Origin: Mesorhizobium amorphae
Lineage (GTDB): Bacteria > Pseudomonadota > Alphaproteobacteria > Rhizobiales > Rhizobiaceae
Assembly (NCBI GenBank): GCA_003240775.1
Contig: QFNI01000020.1
Location: forward strand, 1 to 61,926
Length of the DNA stretch: 61,926 nucleotides
Direction: 5' to 3'
Each line of letters begins with the position of its first letter. Position 1 is the first letter of the stretch. The position numbers and the translations under genes were made by a program. Below are positions 1-8,731 of this stretch, in pieces. The notes under the pieces are model-generated. The model worked only from the letters and a program-made list of their open reading frames with translations. It ran no database searches and had not been told where the DNA came from.

Positions 1-217
1 ACGAGGGTGACGTCGCCGGGGTGACCGGATCGATCATCGGGCGGGGAAACTCCCCGAACGCATAAAGATATTCCAGAAGGAAGAAGTGAGTGCCTTCGTC
101 GGGCGCGCCGTTGAAGGGTGTGACGAGGGAATAGCAGACGACAGCAAAGGAAAAGGCGAGCACCACGATCGCCTCGGCGGCTCCCAGACCGGTTCTGTTC
201 ATCGGGTTTTCAGTCAT
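1..217 (-). CDS. N-terminus of a polytopic membrane protein, probably a GT-C glycosyltransferase (cut by window edge)
   Basis: Only the first 72 codons lie in the window. The ATG complement is at 215-217 and a second in-frame ATG follows five codons later. A hydrophobic segment at about residues 13-33 is followed by a loop with APDEGTHFFLLEYLY. An acidic PDE motif just after the first membrane helix is typical of lipid-linked-sugar GT-C transferases (PMT/ArnT-like) and of DUF2142-type membrane proteins. It is divergent from the polysaccharide genes starting at 599. Next to GtrA- and GtrB-like genes it could be the third, serotype-type transferase of such a system; that is inference. The exact family cannot be decided from this fragment. 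Confidence 0.6.
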   Translation of the reverse strand, partial: MTENPMNRTGLGAAEAIVVLAFSFAVVCYSLVTPFNGAPDEGTHFFLLEYLYAFGEFPRPMIDPVTPATSPS

Positions 218-598
218 TCCAAAGCCGTCTTGTTCAGCACAACGAGCCCTAGCGAAGGCAAGGATGCCGCGCCGCCTTCAATCTGTGGAAGGGGCACATG
301 CGCAACGCGTGAAAGCGGTGCGACGCGCTGCAAGGAATGGCGGATATGGCAAGCGAGCCCTTCTTTCAATGAATTTGCTGGTCCGAGGTCGGCAGGCCGC
401 CATTGACTGATGGAGGGTGCCGGCGTCTTGCCAGTGTGAGGCGATCTGCTTCGTTGCCTTGTTTTTGCTTGGCGGACCGGCCCTTTGCACCCCGGAACAT
501 TTGCCGTATGTGATGCCCGCCGCAGGTGTCGGGTGTTCGGCTGTGGACACCCGAAAGAAACGTGGCACCCATCGCAGTCTGGTGAGTACGTCCAAACC
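218..598. other. Divergent intergenic region, no gene seen
   Basis: This 381-base stretch separates the minus-strand membrane protein from the plus-strand aminotransferase, so it should hold both promoters. Frames open across it have shadow-like Arg/Pro/Ser-rich composition. No convincing -35/-10 pair, hairpin or tRNA was recognised. Confidence 0.5.
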
Positions 599-1717
599 AT
601 GCCCCTGCCCTTGAACGATCTCAAGCGCGTGTTCGCGCAGGATGCCGATGCGCTCGATGCGGCGGTGAGCGGGGTGCTGCGCTCGGGGTGGTGGCTGAAC
701 GGCGAGCGCACCAAGCGGTTCTGCGCGGATTTCGCGGCCTATGTCGGGGCGGAGCGCTGCATCGGGGTCGCCAACGGCACCGACGCGCTCGAGATCGCCA
801 TGCGGGCGCTGGTCGAGATCCGCGCGGGCGACCGGCGCGAGGCGGTGACGGTCGCCAATGCGGGCGGTTATTCGACCATCGCCATCCGCCAGCTCGGATT
901 GGTCCCCGTCTATGTCGACGTGGTGGAAGGGTCGCAGCTCGCTTCGCAGGCGTCGATCCTGGCTGCACTTTCGGACCAGACCGCCTTCGTGGTGATCACG
1001 CATCTCTACGGCGGCGTGTTCGATGTGGAAGCGCTGCGAACGGAAATGGATGCGGGTGGCTTCTCCCATGTCGCGATCCTGGAGGATTGCGCGCAGGCAC
1101 ACGGAGCAGAGCTTCGCGGCCGCAAGGTCGGCAGCCTGGGCGACATCGCGACCTTTTCGTTCTACCCCACCAAGAATCTCGGCGCCTTCGGCGACGGCGG
1201 CGCGATCGTCACCTCGGATGGGGAACTGGCATCCGCCTGCGACGCGCTGCGTCAGTATGGCTGGGCGGGAAAATACGACATCGCCCGGCCGGGCGGTCGC
1301 AATTCGCGGCTCGACGAAGTCCAGGCAGCGATCCTTTCGGTTCTGCTGCCCGGGCTCGATGCCGCCAACGCGAAGCGCAGTGCCATCCTCGGCCGGTATG
1401 AAGAAGTCTTGCCGGAAGGCGTCACGCTGGTGCAGAGCCCGATCGGCAGCGTGGCCCATCTCGCGATCCTGCTTTGCAACGACCGCGACGCGCTACGCGA
1501 GCATCTCACAGCGCACGAGATAGGCACGGACATCCACTATCCCATCCTCGACAGCCAGCAGTCCGGCTGGCTGTCGCTGCCACAGCGCGTGTCGCCTGAA
1601 GGATTGCCCGTGGCGGAAGCCAGCGTGAAACGCCTCCTGACGGTGCCCTGCTTTCCCGGCATGACGGATGCCGAGGTGGCGCGCGTCTGCGACGCCCTGT
1701 CTTCCTGGGCGCCCTGA
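599..1717 (+). CDS. DegT/DnrJ/EryC1 sugar aminotransferase (FdtB/QdtB-like)
   Basis: PLP-dependent aminotransferase of 372 residues, the usual length, predicted to convert a dTDP-3-keto-6-deoxyhexose to the 3-amino sugar. The family signature FYPTKNLGAFGDGG is present, with the Schiff-base lysine at about residue 192; upstream ILEDCAQAHGA matches the cofactor-binding aspartate region and GVANGTDALE the phosphate-binding region. ATG 599 is chosen because homology starts at PLPLNDLKRVF; a longer in-frame ATG at 485 would add non-homologous residues. The next gene begins directly after the stop. The FdtD-like gene at 2697 points to the Fuc3NAc/Qui3NAc branch. No dTDP-glucose synthase or dehydratase (RmlA/RmlB) is in the window, so the precursor must come from elsewhere. 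Confidence 0.85.
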   Translation: MPLPLNDLKRVFAQDADALDAAVSGVLRSGWWLNGERTKRFCADFAAYVGAERCIGVANGTDALEIAMRALVEIRAGDRREAVTVANAGGYSTIAIRQLGLVPVYVDVVEGSQLASQASILAALSDQTAFVVITHLYGGVFDVEALRTEMDAGGFSHVAILEDCAQAHGAELRGRKVGSLGDIATFSFYPTKNLGAFGDGGAIVTSDGELASACDALRQYGWAGKYDIARPGGRNSRLDEVQAAILSVLLPGLDAANAKRSAILGRYEEVLPEGVTLVQSPIGSVAHLAILLCNDRDALREHLTAHEIGTDIHYPILDSQQSGWLSLPQRVSPEGLPVAEASVKRLLTVPCFPGMTDAEVARVCDALSSWAP

Positions 1718-2692
1718 GTGACCGTGTCCGCCGCGCCGCGCCGCTCGCTCGTCGTTCCCATCTACCGGAACGAGGAGAATCTCGAAGACCTGCTCGTCGC
1801 GCTGAAGGCGCTGGATGCGGCGGTCGGCGGGATGGAGGTCGTGTTCGTGATCGACGGTTCGCCCGACCGGTCGGGTGAGCTTCTGGTGGCGGCCCAACCC
1901 ACCATGGGCTTTGCGAGCACCATCGCGTTCCACAGCCGCAATTTCGGCTCGTTCACCGCGATCCGCACGGGCATGTCCCTCGCCAAGGGCGAGTTCATCG
2001 CGGTGATGGCGGCCGACCTTCAGGAGCCGCCGGAACTCGTGGAAACCTTTTTCCGCAAGCTCGAGGCAGGCGAGGCCGATGTGGTGTTCGGCCAGCGCAC
2101 CGAGCGGCACGACGCATTCTTCCGCGACGCCATGTCGAACACCTTCTGGTGGCTCTACCGTAAGCTCGTGGTGAAGGATCTGCCCAAGGGCGGCGTCGAC
2201 ATCTTCGCCTGCAACCGCATGGTGGCCGATGCCGTGCTCGAGATCACCGAGCCCAACACCTCGCTCGTTGCGCAACTCTTTTGGGTCGGCTTCCGCCGCG
2301 CCTTCGTGCCCTACCAGCGCCGCCCGCGCCTCAAGGGAAAGAGCGCGTGGAACTTCACCCGGCGCATGCGCTACATGATGGACAGCATCTTCTCGTTCTC
2401 GGATCTGCCGATCCTGGTGGTGCTGTGGTTCGGGATCATGGGCTGCGTGCTCAGCCTCATCACCGGCATCGCCATCATCGCAGCCCGCCTGAGCGGCTAC
2501 ATCACGGAGCCCGGCTACGCGACGCTTGCGGTGCTGATAACCTTTTCCGCTTCCGCCATTCTCGCCGTGCAGGGCATCATCGGCTGCTATCTCTGGCGGG
2601 CATTCGAGAACACCAAGCGCCGGCCGTTGCGCATCCTGAGCCGCGTGGTGACAGGGGGCGAAGCAGCGAGCGTGACTGCAAGGACGATCTGA
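1718..2692 (+). CDS. GtrB/DPM1-type family 2 glycosyltransferase with two C-terminal membrane helices
   Basis: 324 residues. The N-terminal GT-A fold (about 1-220) has LVVPIYRNEENL, the nucleotide-binding VIDGSPD and the AADLQEPPEL motif typical of the polyprenyl-phosphate hexosyltransferase branch (GtrB, ArnC, DPM1). Two membrane segments follow at about residues 230-255 and 270-295. Proteins of this layout move a sugar from NDP-sugar to undecaprenyl phosphate at the inner membrane face. GTG 1718 abuts the TGA of the aminotransferase, so translation is probably coupled. With the GtrA-like gene at 3680 it forms the usual GtrA/GtrB pair, but here a sugar-modifying gene lies between them. The sugar may be the amino sugar made by the flanking genes (inference). 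Confidence 0.85.
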   Translation: MTVSAAPRRSLVVPIYRNEENLEDLLVALKALDAAVGGMEVVFVIDGSPDRSGELLVAAQPTMGFASTIAFHSRNFGSFTAIRTGMSLAKGEFIAVMAADLQEPPELVETFFRKLEAGEADVVFGQRTERHDAFFRDAMSNTFWWLYRKLVVKDLPKGGVDIFACNRMVADAVLEITEPNTSLVAQLFWVGFRRAFVPYQRRPRLKGKSAWNFTRRMRYMMDSIFSFSDLPILVVLWFGIMGCVLSLITGIAIIAARLSGYITEPGYATLAVLITFSASAILAVQGIIGCYLWRAFENTKRRPLRILSRVVTGGEAASVTARTI

Positions 2693-2696
2693 CTCC

Positions 2697-3677
2697 ATGG
2701 CCGCACAACCCAACGCCCCCTTCTTCCACCCGCAAAGCCTTTGCGAGAGCGAGAATATCGGTCCTGGCACGCGGGTTTGGGCCTTTGCGCATGTGCTGCC
2801 CGGTGCGCGGATCGGCAGCGACTGCAACATCTGTGACGGGGTGTTCGTGGAGAACGACGTGATCGTGGGGGATGCGGTCACGATCAAATGCGGCGTCCAG
2901 CTCTGGGACGGGCTGCGGATCGGCAACAAGGTCTTCATCGGGCCCAATGCGACCTTCACCAACGACCGCTTCCCCCGTTCGCGGGAGTATCCTGCCGCGT
3001 TCCTGTCGACGGTCGTCGAGGACGGAGCCTCGATCGGCGCGAATGCCACGATCCTGCCGGGCGTGCGCATCGGGCGGAACGCCATGGTGGGCGCGGGCGC
3101 GGTCGTCACGCGCGACGTGCCGCCCTACGCGACGGTCGTAGGCAACCCCGCCGTCATCGTCGGCTACCAGGACAATGTCGCGCCGCAGACCAGGTCGCAA
3201 AACGATGGGGCACTCGCGCAAGCGAGCCTCGGGCGCGCGATCGGCAGCCGGCTGGATCTCGACGTCGGCGGCACATGGCTCGAGCGACTGCCCCATTTCT
3301 CCGACATGCGCGGCAGCCTGACGCCGCTCGAGATGCACAAGGGCCTGCCCTTCGAGGCGCGCCGCATGTTCCTCGTCTACGGCGTGCCGAGCCACCATGT
3401 GCGCGGCGAGCACGCCCACCGGCGCTGTGAGCAGTTTCTGGTGGCGGCCCATGGCAGCTTGTCTGTCGTGGTGGACGATGGCGAACGCCGCCGCGAGGTC
3501 CGCCTGGAAGACCCTTCCGTTGGTCTCTACCTCGCGCCCATGGTCTGGGGCATCCAGTACAAGTTCGATCCCGAGACGGTTCTGCTCGTCGCAGCCTCGC
3601 ACCCTTACGAGGCGGAAGATTACATCCGCGACTACGGCGAATTCCGCCGCCTCGTGGGCGAAAAGCGCGACGCTTGA
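2697..3677 (+). CDS. Bifunctional hexapeptide-repeat N-acetyltransferase / 3,4-ketoisomerase (FdtD-like)
   Basis: Two fused enzymes in 326 residues. Residues about 10-160 are a left-handed beta-helix acetyltransferase with repeating hexads (IGSDCNICDGVFV, IGANATILPGVRIGRNAMVGAGA) and a late TVVGNPAVIVGYQ tail. Residues about 190-320 are a WxcM/FdtA cupin with RGEHAHRRCEQF, which carries the paired active-site histidines, and YLAPMVWGIQYKF. The same domain order is known in the bifunctional FdtD of Shewanella, where the cupin moves the keto group from C4 to C3 and the helix acetylates the 3-amino sugar. With the aminotransferase at 599 this covers isomerise, aminate and acetylate. ATG 2697 lies four bases after the previous stop. 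Confidence 0.85.
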   Translation: MAAQPNAPFFHPQSLCESENIGPGTRVWAFAHVLPGARIGSDCNICDGVFVENDVIVGDAVTIKCGVQLWDGLRIGNKVFIGPNATFTNDRFPRSREYPAAFLSTVVEDGASIGANATILPGVRIGRNAMVGAGAVVTRDVPPYATVVGNPAVIVGYQDNVAPQTRSQNDGALAQASLGRAIGSRLDLDVGGTWLERLPHFSDMRGSLTPLEMHKGLPFEARRMFLVYGVPSHHVRGEHAHRRCEQFLVAAHGSLSVVVDDGERRREVRLEDPSVGLYLAPMVWGIQYKFDPETVLLVAASHPYEAEDYIRDYGEFRRLVGEKRDA

Positions 3678-3679
3678 GA

Positions 3680-4069
3680 ATGGCGGGCATCGCGCGGGGC
3701 CCGCGCCTGTCGCGGGATGCCGTGCGCTTCATCATCGCCGGTGTGCTGAACACCGCGCTGACGCTGCTGGTCTACCAGGCGCTGCTCTTCTTCATGAGGC
3801 CCTCGCTCGCCTATGCGGGTGCCTGGCTCGCGGGGCTCGTCTACGTCGCGATCGTCTATCCCGACAAGGTCTTCGAGGGTGGCCGTCGGAGCCTGACCGA
3901 CAGGCTGACCGTCGCGATCTCCTACATCGGGGTCTTCCTGCTCGGGCTTTTGCTGCTCTCTCTCGCCCAATCGGCTGGCGTGCCGGCGTCTCTCGCTATA
4001 TTCTTGGTGATCGCTGCGACCACGGTGATCAACTTCGTCGCTTCACGTTTCATCTTGCGCCGCCGCTAG
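3680..4069 (+). CDS. GtrA-family membrane protein (putative polyprenyl-sugar flippase)
   Basis: Small, very hydrophobic protein of 129 residues with four predicted membrane helices and the family start pattern RDAVRFIIAGVLNTALTLLVYQ. GtrA proteins are thought to flip undecaprenyl-phosphate-linked sugars made by GtrB. ATG 3680 is used; a TTG at 3674 overlaps the stop of the FdtD-like gene and would add two residues. Its partner is most likely the glycosyltransferase at 1718. It is followed by 70 bases and then cysD. Confidence 0.8.
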   Translation: MAGIARGPRLSRDAVRFIIAGVLNTALTLLVYQALLFFMRPSLAYAGAWLAGLVYVAIVYPDKVFEGGRRSLTDRLTVAISYIGVFLLGLLLLSLAQSAGVPASLAIFLVIAATTVINFVASRFILRRR

Positions 4070-4139
4070 GTCCCGGCGGCGTCGAGAGGAGCGGACGAAA
4101 TCAGGCGGCCCGGATGGGCCGGCTTCGGAGGACTTTTCA

Positions 4140-5069
4140 TTGAGTTCGCTTGCGGACACCCATCGCGGCACGGACGCGCTGACCCATCTGCAGCGCCTGG
4201 AAGGCGAGAGCATCCACATCCTGCGGGAAGTGGCGGCCGAGGCGCGCAAGCCGGTGATGCTGTATTCCGTGGGCAAGGACAGCGCGGTGATGCTGCATCT
4301 GGCGCGCAAGGCGTTCGCGCCCGGGCGCATCCCGTTTCCGCTCCTGCACGTGAACACCACCTGGAAATTCCGCGACATGATCACCTTCCGCGACCGCATG
4401 GCGCGGGAGGCGGATGTGGAACTGCTCGAATGGATCAACGAGGACGGTGTCGCGCGCGGCATCAACCCGTTCGACCATGGCGGGGCCTATACCGACATCA
4501 TGAAGACCGAGGCGCTCAAGGCAGCACTCGACTTCCACGGCTTCGACGCGGCGTTCGGCGGCGCGCGGCGCGACGAGGAGAAGAGCCGCGCCAAGGAACG
4601 TATCTTCTCGTTCCGCTCGGAGCATCACCGCTGGGACCCCAAGATGCAGCGGCCCGAGCTCTGGAACCTCTACAACACGCGCACCAACGCACGCGAAAGC
4701 ATCCGTGTCTTTCCGATCTCCAACTGGACCGAACTCGACGTGTGGCAATACATCCACCGGGAGAGCATCCCCGTGGTGCCGCTCTACTTCGCGGCCGAGC
4801 GGCCTGTGGTCGAGCACAACGGCCTGCTGATCATGGTGGACGACGAGCGGATGCGCGTTGCCCCCGGTGCCCGCGTGGAGACGAAGCGCGTGCGCTTCCG
4901 AACGCTCGGCTGCTATCCGCTCACGGGCGCGGTGGAAAGCGATGCGGCGACGCTGCCCGCCATCATCCAGGAAATGCTCTTGACCCGCACGAGCGAGCGC
5001 CAGGGCCGCGCCATCGACCACGATGCGGCCGCCTCCATGGAGAAGAAGAAGCGGGAAGGCTATTTCTGA
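4140..5069 (+). CDS. cysD: Sulfate adenylyltransferase subunit 2
   Basis: 309 residues, matching CysD. The PP-loop ATP-pyrophosphatase motif appears as YSVGKDSAVMLHL at about residue 41, with AFGGARRDEEKSRAKER and the CysD-specific WTELDVWQYIHRE further on. It makes APS from sulfate and ATP together with CysN. The start is TTG, supported by GGAGG at 4127-4131 eight bases upstream. Its stop overlaps the start of cysNC. It sits between a flippase and an ABC polysaccharide exporter, with no cysH/cysI assimilation genes nearby, which points to PAPS supply for sulfation (NodP-like use) rather than cysteine synthesis. Confidence 0.95.
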   Translation: MSSLADTHRGTDALTHLQRLEGESIHILREVAAEARKPVMLYSVGKDSAVMLHLARKAFAPGRIPFPLLHVNTTWKFRDMITFRDRMAREADVELLEWINEDGVARGINPFDHGGAYTDIMKTEALKAALDFHGFDAAFGGARRDEEKSRAKERIFSFRSEHHRWDPKMQRPELWNLYNTRTNARESIRVFPISNWTELDVWQYIHRESIPVVPLYFAAERPVVEHNGLLIMVDDERMRVAPGARVETKRVRFRTLGCYPLTGAVESDAATLPAIIQEMLLTRTSERQGRAIDHDAAASMEKKKREGYF

Positions 5070-6979
5070 TGGCGCACAAGGGCAGCCTGATCGCCACCGA
5101 CATCGACGGCTATCTCGACCAGCACGAGGCCAAGGGCCTGCTGCGCTTCATCACCTGCGGCTCGGTGGACGACGGCAAGTCAACGCTGATCGGGCGGCTC
5201 CTCTACGACAGCAAGATGATCTTCGAGGACCATCTCGCGAGCCTCGAGGCGGATTCGCGCAAGATGGGCACGCAGAAGGACGCGATCGATTTTGCGCTTC
5301 TGGTGGACGGCCTGGCCGCCGAGCGCGAGCAGGGCATCACCATCGACGTCGCCTACCGCTACTTCTCCACCGACAAGCGCAAGTTCATCGTGGCGGACAC
5401 GCCGGGCCACGAGCAATACACGCGCAACATGGTGACGGGCGCCTCCACGGCGGACCTCGCCGTGATCCTGATCGACGCCCGGCGCGGCGTGCTGACCCAG
5501 ACGCGGCGCCACGCCTATCTCGTTTCGCTGCTCGGCATCCGCGATGTGGTGCTCGCCGTCAACAAGATGGATCTGGTGGGCCACAGCCAGGAGGTGTTCG
5601 ACGCAATCGTCGCGGAGTTCGCGCGCTTCGCAGCCTCGCTGCCCGAAACGCGCACGGTGGCCATCCCGATGTCGGCGCTGATGGGCGACAACATCACGCA
5701 AGCGCGCGGCGCGATGCCCTGGTATCGCGGGCCGACGCTGATGGGGCACCTGGAAAGCGTGCCGCTGGCGCGGGATGCAGCCGATGCTCCCTTCCGCATG
5801 CCGGTGCAATGGGTGAACCGGCCCGACATGGATTTCCGCGGCTTTTCCGGGCTTATCGCGGGCGGCAGGGTCGCGCCGGGCGACGCCGTGACGATCATGC
5901 CCGCGGGCACCAGGGCAGAAGTCGCTTCGGTGAGAAGCGATGCCGAGCTTCCGCACGCCTCGGCGGGGCAGTCGGTGACGATCGTGCTCGACCGCGAGGT
6001 GGATTGCAGCCGGGGCGACGTGATCTCCTCCCTATCGGAAGCCGCCGGCAGTTCCGACCAGTTCCGGGCGACGCTCGTCTGGATGAGCGAGAAGTCCATG
6101 CTTTCGGGCCGCAGCTACCTGCTCAAGATCGGCGCCAGAACGGTTTCCGCCTCCGTGACGGCGCTGAAGCACAAGGTGAACGTCAACACGTTCGAGAAGA
6201 CGGCCGCGCGCGAATTGACGCTCAACGAGATCGGCGTGTGCAATATCGGGCTCGACCAGCCCGTCGCCTTCGACCCCTATGACGTGAACCGCACCACCGG
6301 CGGCTTCATCCTGATCGACCGGCTGACCAACGACACGCTGGCCGCAGGCCTCATCCAATTCGCGCTGCGGCGCGCCGACAACATCCCCCGCCAGTCGGTG
6401 GACATCGACCGCCGGGCGCGCGCCGAGCAGAAGCACCAGCAGCCTTGCGTCCTCTGGTTCACGGGCCTTTCGGGGGCGGGCAAGTCCACGATAGCCAACC
6501 TCGTCGAGCGGCGCCTGTTCGCCATGGGCCGCCACAGCGCGCTGCTCGACGGCGACAACCTCCGCCACGGCCTCTGCCGGGATCTGGGCTTCACCGATGC
6601 CGACCGGGTGGAGAACATCCGGCGCGTCGGCGAGGTCGCCAGGCTGATGGCGGAAGCGGGGCTGATCGTCCTGGTCTCGCTCATCTCGCCCTTTCGCAGC
6701 GAGCGCAGCGCGGCGCGCCAGCTGATGGGCCAAGGCGCGTTCCTAGAGATCCATGTCGACACGCCGCTCCCTGTGGCCGAAGCGCGCGACCCCAAGGGCC
6801 TCTACCGCAAGGCACGCGCGGGCGAGATCGAGAACTTCACGGGCATCTCCAGCGCCTATGAGCCGCCCGAGCAACCGGAACTGCGCATCGACACCACCAC
6901 GACCGACCCCGAGACCGCAGCCGACGGAATCGTCGCCGAGATGGAGCGGCGCGGCCTCCTGCGAGGTTCGGCAAGCTGA
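5069..6979 (+). CDS. cysNC: Sulfate adenylyltransferase subunit 1 / adenylylsulfate kinase fusion
   Basis: 636 residues. The CysN GTPase comes first: GSVDDGKST (about 31-39), DTPGHEQYTRNM (about 110) and NKMD (about 165), then beta-barrel domains. From about residue 460 an APS kinase follows, with P-loop GLSGAGKST and the DGDNLRHGLCRDLGF and FTGISSAYEPP motifs. With CysD it makes PAPS, the donor for sulfotransferases. The CysN-CysC fusion is the NodQ arrangement of rhizobia. ATG 5069 overlaps the cysD stop (TGATG). The likely consumer is the sulfotransferase domain encoded at 14996-18313. After its stop, a GC-rich inverted repeat at 6982-7005 has no T tract. Confidence 0.95.
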   Translation: MAHKGSLIATDIDGYLDQHEAKGLLRFITCGSVDDGKSTLIGRLLYDSKMIFEDHLASLEADSRKMGTQKDAIDFALLVDGLAAEREQGITIDVAYRYFSTDKRKFIVADTPGHEQYTRNMVTGASTADLAVILIDARRGVLTQTRRHAYLVSLLGIRDVVLAVNKMDLVGHSQEVFDAIVAEFARFAASLPETRTVAIPMSALMGDNITQARGAMPWYRGPTLMGHLESVPLARDAADAPFRMPVQWVNRPDMDFRGFSGLIAGGRVAPGDAVTIMPAGTRAEVASVRSDAELPHASAGQSVTIVLDREVDCSRGDVISSLSEAAGSSDQFRATLVWMSEKSMLSGRSYLLKIGARTVSASVTALKHKVNVNTFEKTAARELTLNEIGVCNIGLDQPVAFDPYDVNRTTGGFILIDRLTNDTLAAGLIQFALRRADNIPRQSVDIDRRARAEQKHQQPCVLWFTGLSGAGKSTIANLVERRLFAMGRHSALLDGDNLRHGLCRDLGFTDADRVENIRRVGEVARLMAEAGLIVLVSLISPFRSERSAARQLMGQGAFLEIHVDTPLPVAEARDPKGLYRKARAGEIENFTGISSAYEPPEQPELRIDTTTTDPETAADGIVAEMERRGLLRGSAS

Positions 6980-7139
6980 ACGCGCCGCAAGACCTTGCGT
7001 GGCGCGAAGAACACGCACGCATCCTCCTCGCCCCCTGGTCGGCTTGTGCATGGGGGCGTCTTGGCCTATCCCGCAGCCGGCCCTCCCCGCGCGCAGATCA
7101 TGCCGCGCCGGGCAAGGCGAAATCGGAGTTCAGTGTTTC

Positions 7140-7973
7140 TTGACCGCAGCGGCTTTTCTGGAAACGGACAGCAGCCAGAGCTGGCCACGCCGTCTGAGCA
7201 AAGGCCTGGGCGACATCCGGGCGGGGCTGGCCAAGCGCGAGCTGTGGAGCTTTCTCGGCTGGCGCGAAGTGCGCAAGCAGTATCAGCGCTCGGTGCTCGG
7301 CCCCTTCTGGCTGACGCTCAACATGGGCATCCTGGTCGGCGCGCTCGGCTTCTTCTATTCGCAGATCTTCCAGCAGGACATCACGACCTTTCTGCCTTAT
7401 CTCGCAGTGGGCTTCATCGTCTGGGGGCTTCTGTCGGGGCTGATCGTCGAGGCCTGCACGATCTACACCTCGGCCGCCGCCTCCGTGCGCCAGTCGCGGC
7501 TGCCGCTCAGCGTCTACGCCTACCAGCTGCTGTGGCGGCAGTTCGTGATCTTCCTCCATAACTTCGTGATCTATGTGATCGTGGCCCTGGTGTTCGGCAT
7601 CTGGCCGGGCGTCACGGGGCTGCTGGTGATCCCTGCTGCCGCCCTCACGCTGATCTCGGGCTTCTTCCTGGCGCTGATCCTCGGCCCGCTCTCGGCGCGC
7701 TTCCGCGACGTGCCGCCGATCATGACGAGCATCATGCAGATCTTCTTCTTCCTGACGCCCATCTTCTGGACGCCGGAGAACCTGCCCGAACGCGCGCTGT
7801 TTTTGCTGCTCAACCCGTTCTACCACTTCGTCGAGATCATGCGCGAACCGCTCTTCGGCCGCACACCCGAGCTCGGCCACTGGCTGGGCTGCATCGGCAT
7901 CACGGCAGCGCTCGCCGTGCTCGGCACCCTCTTCTTCTCGCGGGTGCGCGCCCGCATCCCCTACTGGGCCTGA
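7140..7973 (+). CDS. ABC-2 polysaccharide export permease (Wzm/KpsM type)
   Basis: About 277 residues with six membrane segments and the family features WREVRKQYQRSVLGPFW near the N-terminus and FFFLTPIFWTPE near the C-terminus. It is the membrane channel that exports a finished polysaccharide, or lipid-linked glycan, across the inner membrane. The start is uncertain: no ATG precedes the homologous region, so TTG 7140 is used, with a GGAG 12 bases upstream. The 160 bases before it contain no gene. The ATPase follows after two bases. Confidence 0.85.
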   Translation: MTAAAFLETDSSQSWPRRLSKGLGDIRAGLAKRELWSFLGWREVRKQYQRSVLGPFWLTLNMGILVGALGFFYSQIFQQDITTFLPYLAVGFIVWGLLSGLIVEACTIYTSAAASVRQSRLPLSVYAYQLLWRQFVIFLHNFVIYVIVALVFGIWPGVTGLLVIPAAALTLISGFFLALILGPLSARFRDVPPIMTSIMQIFFFLTPIFWTPENLPERALFLLLNPFYHFVEIMREPLFGRTPELGHWLGCIGITAALAVLGTLFFSRVRARIPYWA

Positions 7974-7975
7974 CG

Positions 7976-8728
7976 ATGACCGCGCTCACGCTTCAGGATG
8001 TCAGCGTCGACATCCCCATCTTCAACGCGGGCAACCGCTCCTTGAAGAACAACATCCTGTCCATGGCCACCGGCGGGCAGATCAAGGGGCGCGACGGGGC
8101 GCGGCCTGCCGTGCGCGCGATCGAAGCGCTGTCGCTCGACCTGCGCCAGGGCGCGCGGCTCGCACTCGTCGGCCACAACGGCGCGGGCAAGACCACGCTT
8201 CTGCGCGTGATGGCCGGCATCTACGAGCCCACGGTGGGCAAGGTCACCGTCCAAGGCAAGATCGCGCCCATCTTCGACATCGGCTTCGGCATGGACCCCG
8301 ACAGCACGGGCTGGGACAACATCATCCTGCGCGGCATGCTGCTCGGCCTCAGCCGCAAGGAGATCGAGGAGCGCCAGAACGAGATCGCCGAAGCCTCCGA
8401 TCTCGGCGAGTTCCTGGACATGCCGCTTCGCACCTATTCGGCGGGCATGTCGACGCGCCTGGCCTTTGCCGTGTCCACCTCGATCCGCGCCGATATCCTG
8501 CTCGTCGACGAGGGCGTGGGCGCGGGCGACGCGGCCTTCTTCAAGAAGGCCAAGGCCCGGCTGCGCGAGTTCGTCCGGGATGCCGGCATCCTGGTGCTCG
8601 CCTCGCATGCCGAGGAACTGCTTCGCGAATGGTGCGAGACCGCGCTCTGGATGGAGCACGGCCGCGTGCGCGGCTATGGACCGCTCGAAGACATCCTGGC
8701 CGCCTACCGCGCCTCGCTCGCGGCCTGA
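7976..8728 (+). CDS. ABC polysaccharide export ATPase (Wzt/KpsT type)
   Basis: 250 residues with Walker A GHNGAGKTT (about residue 64), signature TYSAGMSTRL and Walker B DILLVDEGVGAGD, followed by the H-loop LASHAEE. The LVDEGVGAGDAAFF stretch is typical of Wzt/KpsT/RfbB exporters. It lacks the C-terminal O-antigen-binding extension seen in some Wzt proteins, so substrate recognition is probably of the KpsT kind. It is convergent with the type I secretion adaptor gene, leaving only three bases between stops and no room for a separate terminator. Confidence 0.9.
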   Translation: MTALTLQDVSVDIPIFNAGNRSLKNNILSMATGGQIKGRDGARPAVRAIEALSLDLRQGARLALVGHNGAGKTTLLRVMAGIYEPTVGKVTVQGKIAPIFDIGFGMDPDSTGWDNIILRGMLLGLSRKEIEERQNEIAEASDLGEFLDMPLRTYSAGMSTRLAFAVSTSIRADILLVDEGVGAGDAAFFKKAKARLREFVRDAGILVLASHAEELLREWCETALWMEHGRVRGYGPLEDILAAYRASLAA

Positions 8729-8731
8729 CGC

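Noticed and set aside
6982..7005. GC-rich hairpin after cysNC as a terminator
   Set aside because: Stem of two 5-bp parts with a bulge and a two-base loop, and no T tract; the exporter genes downstream seem to need read-through.
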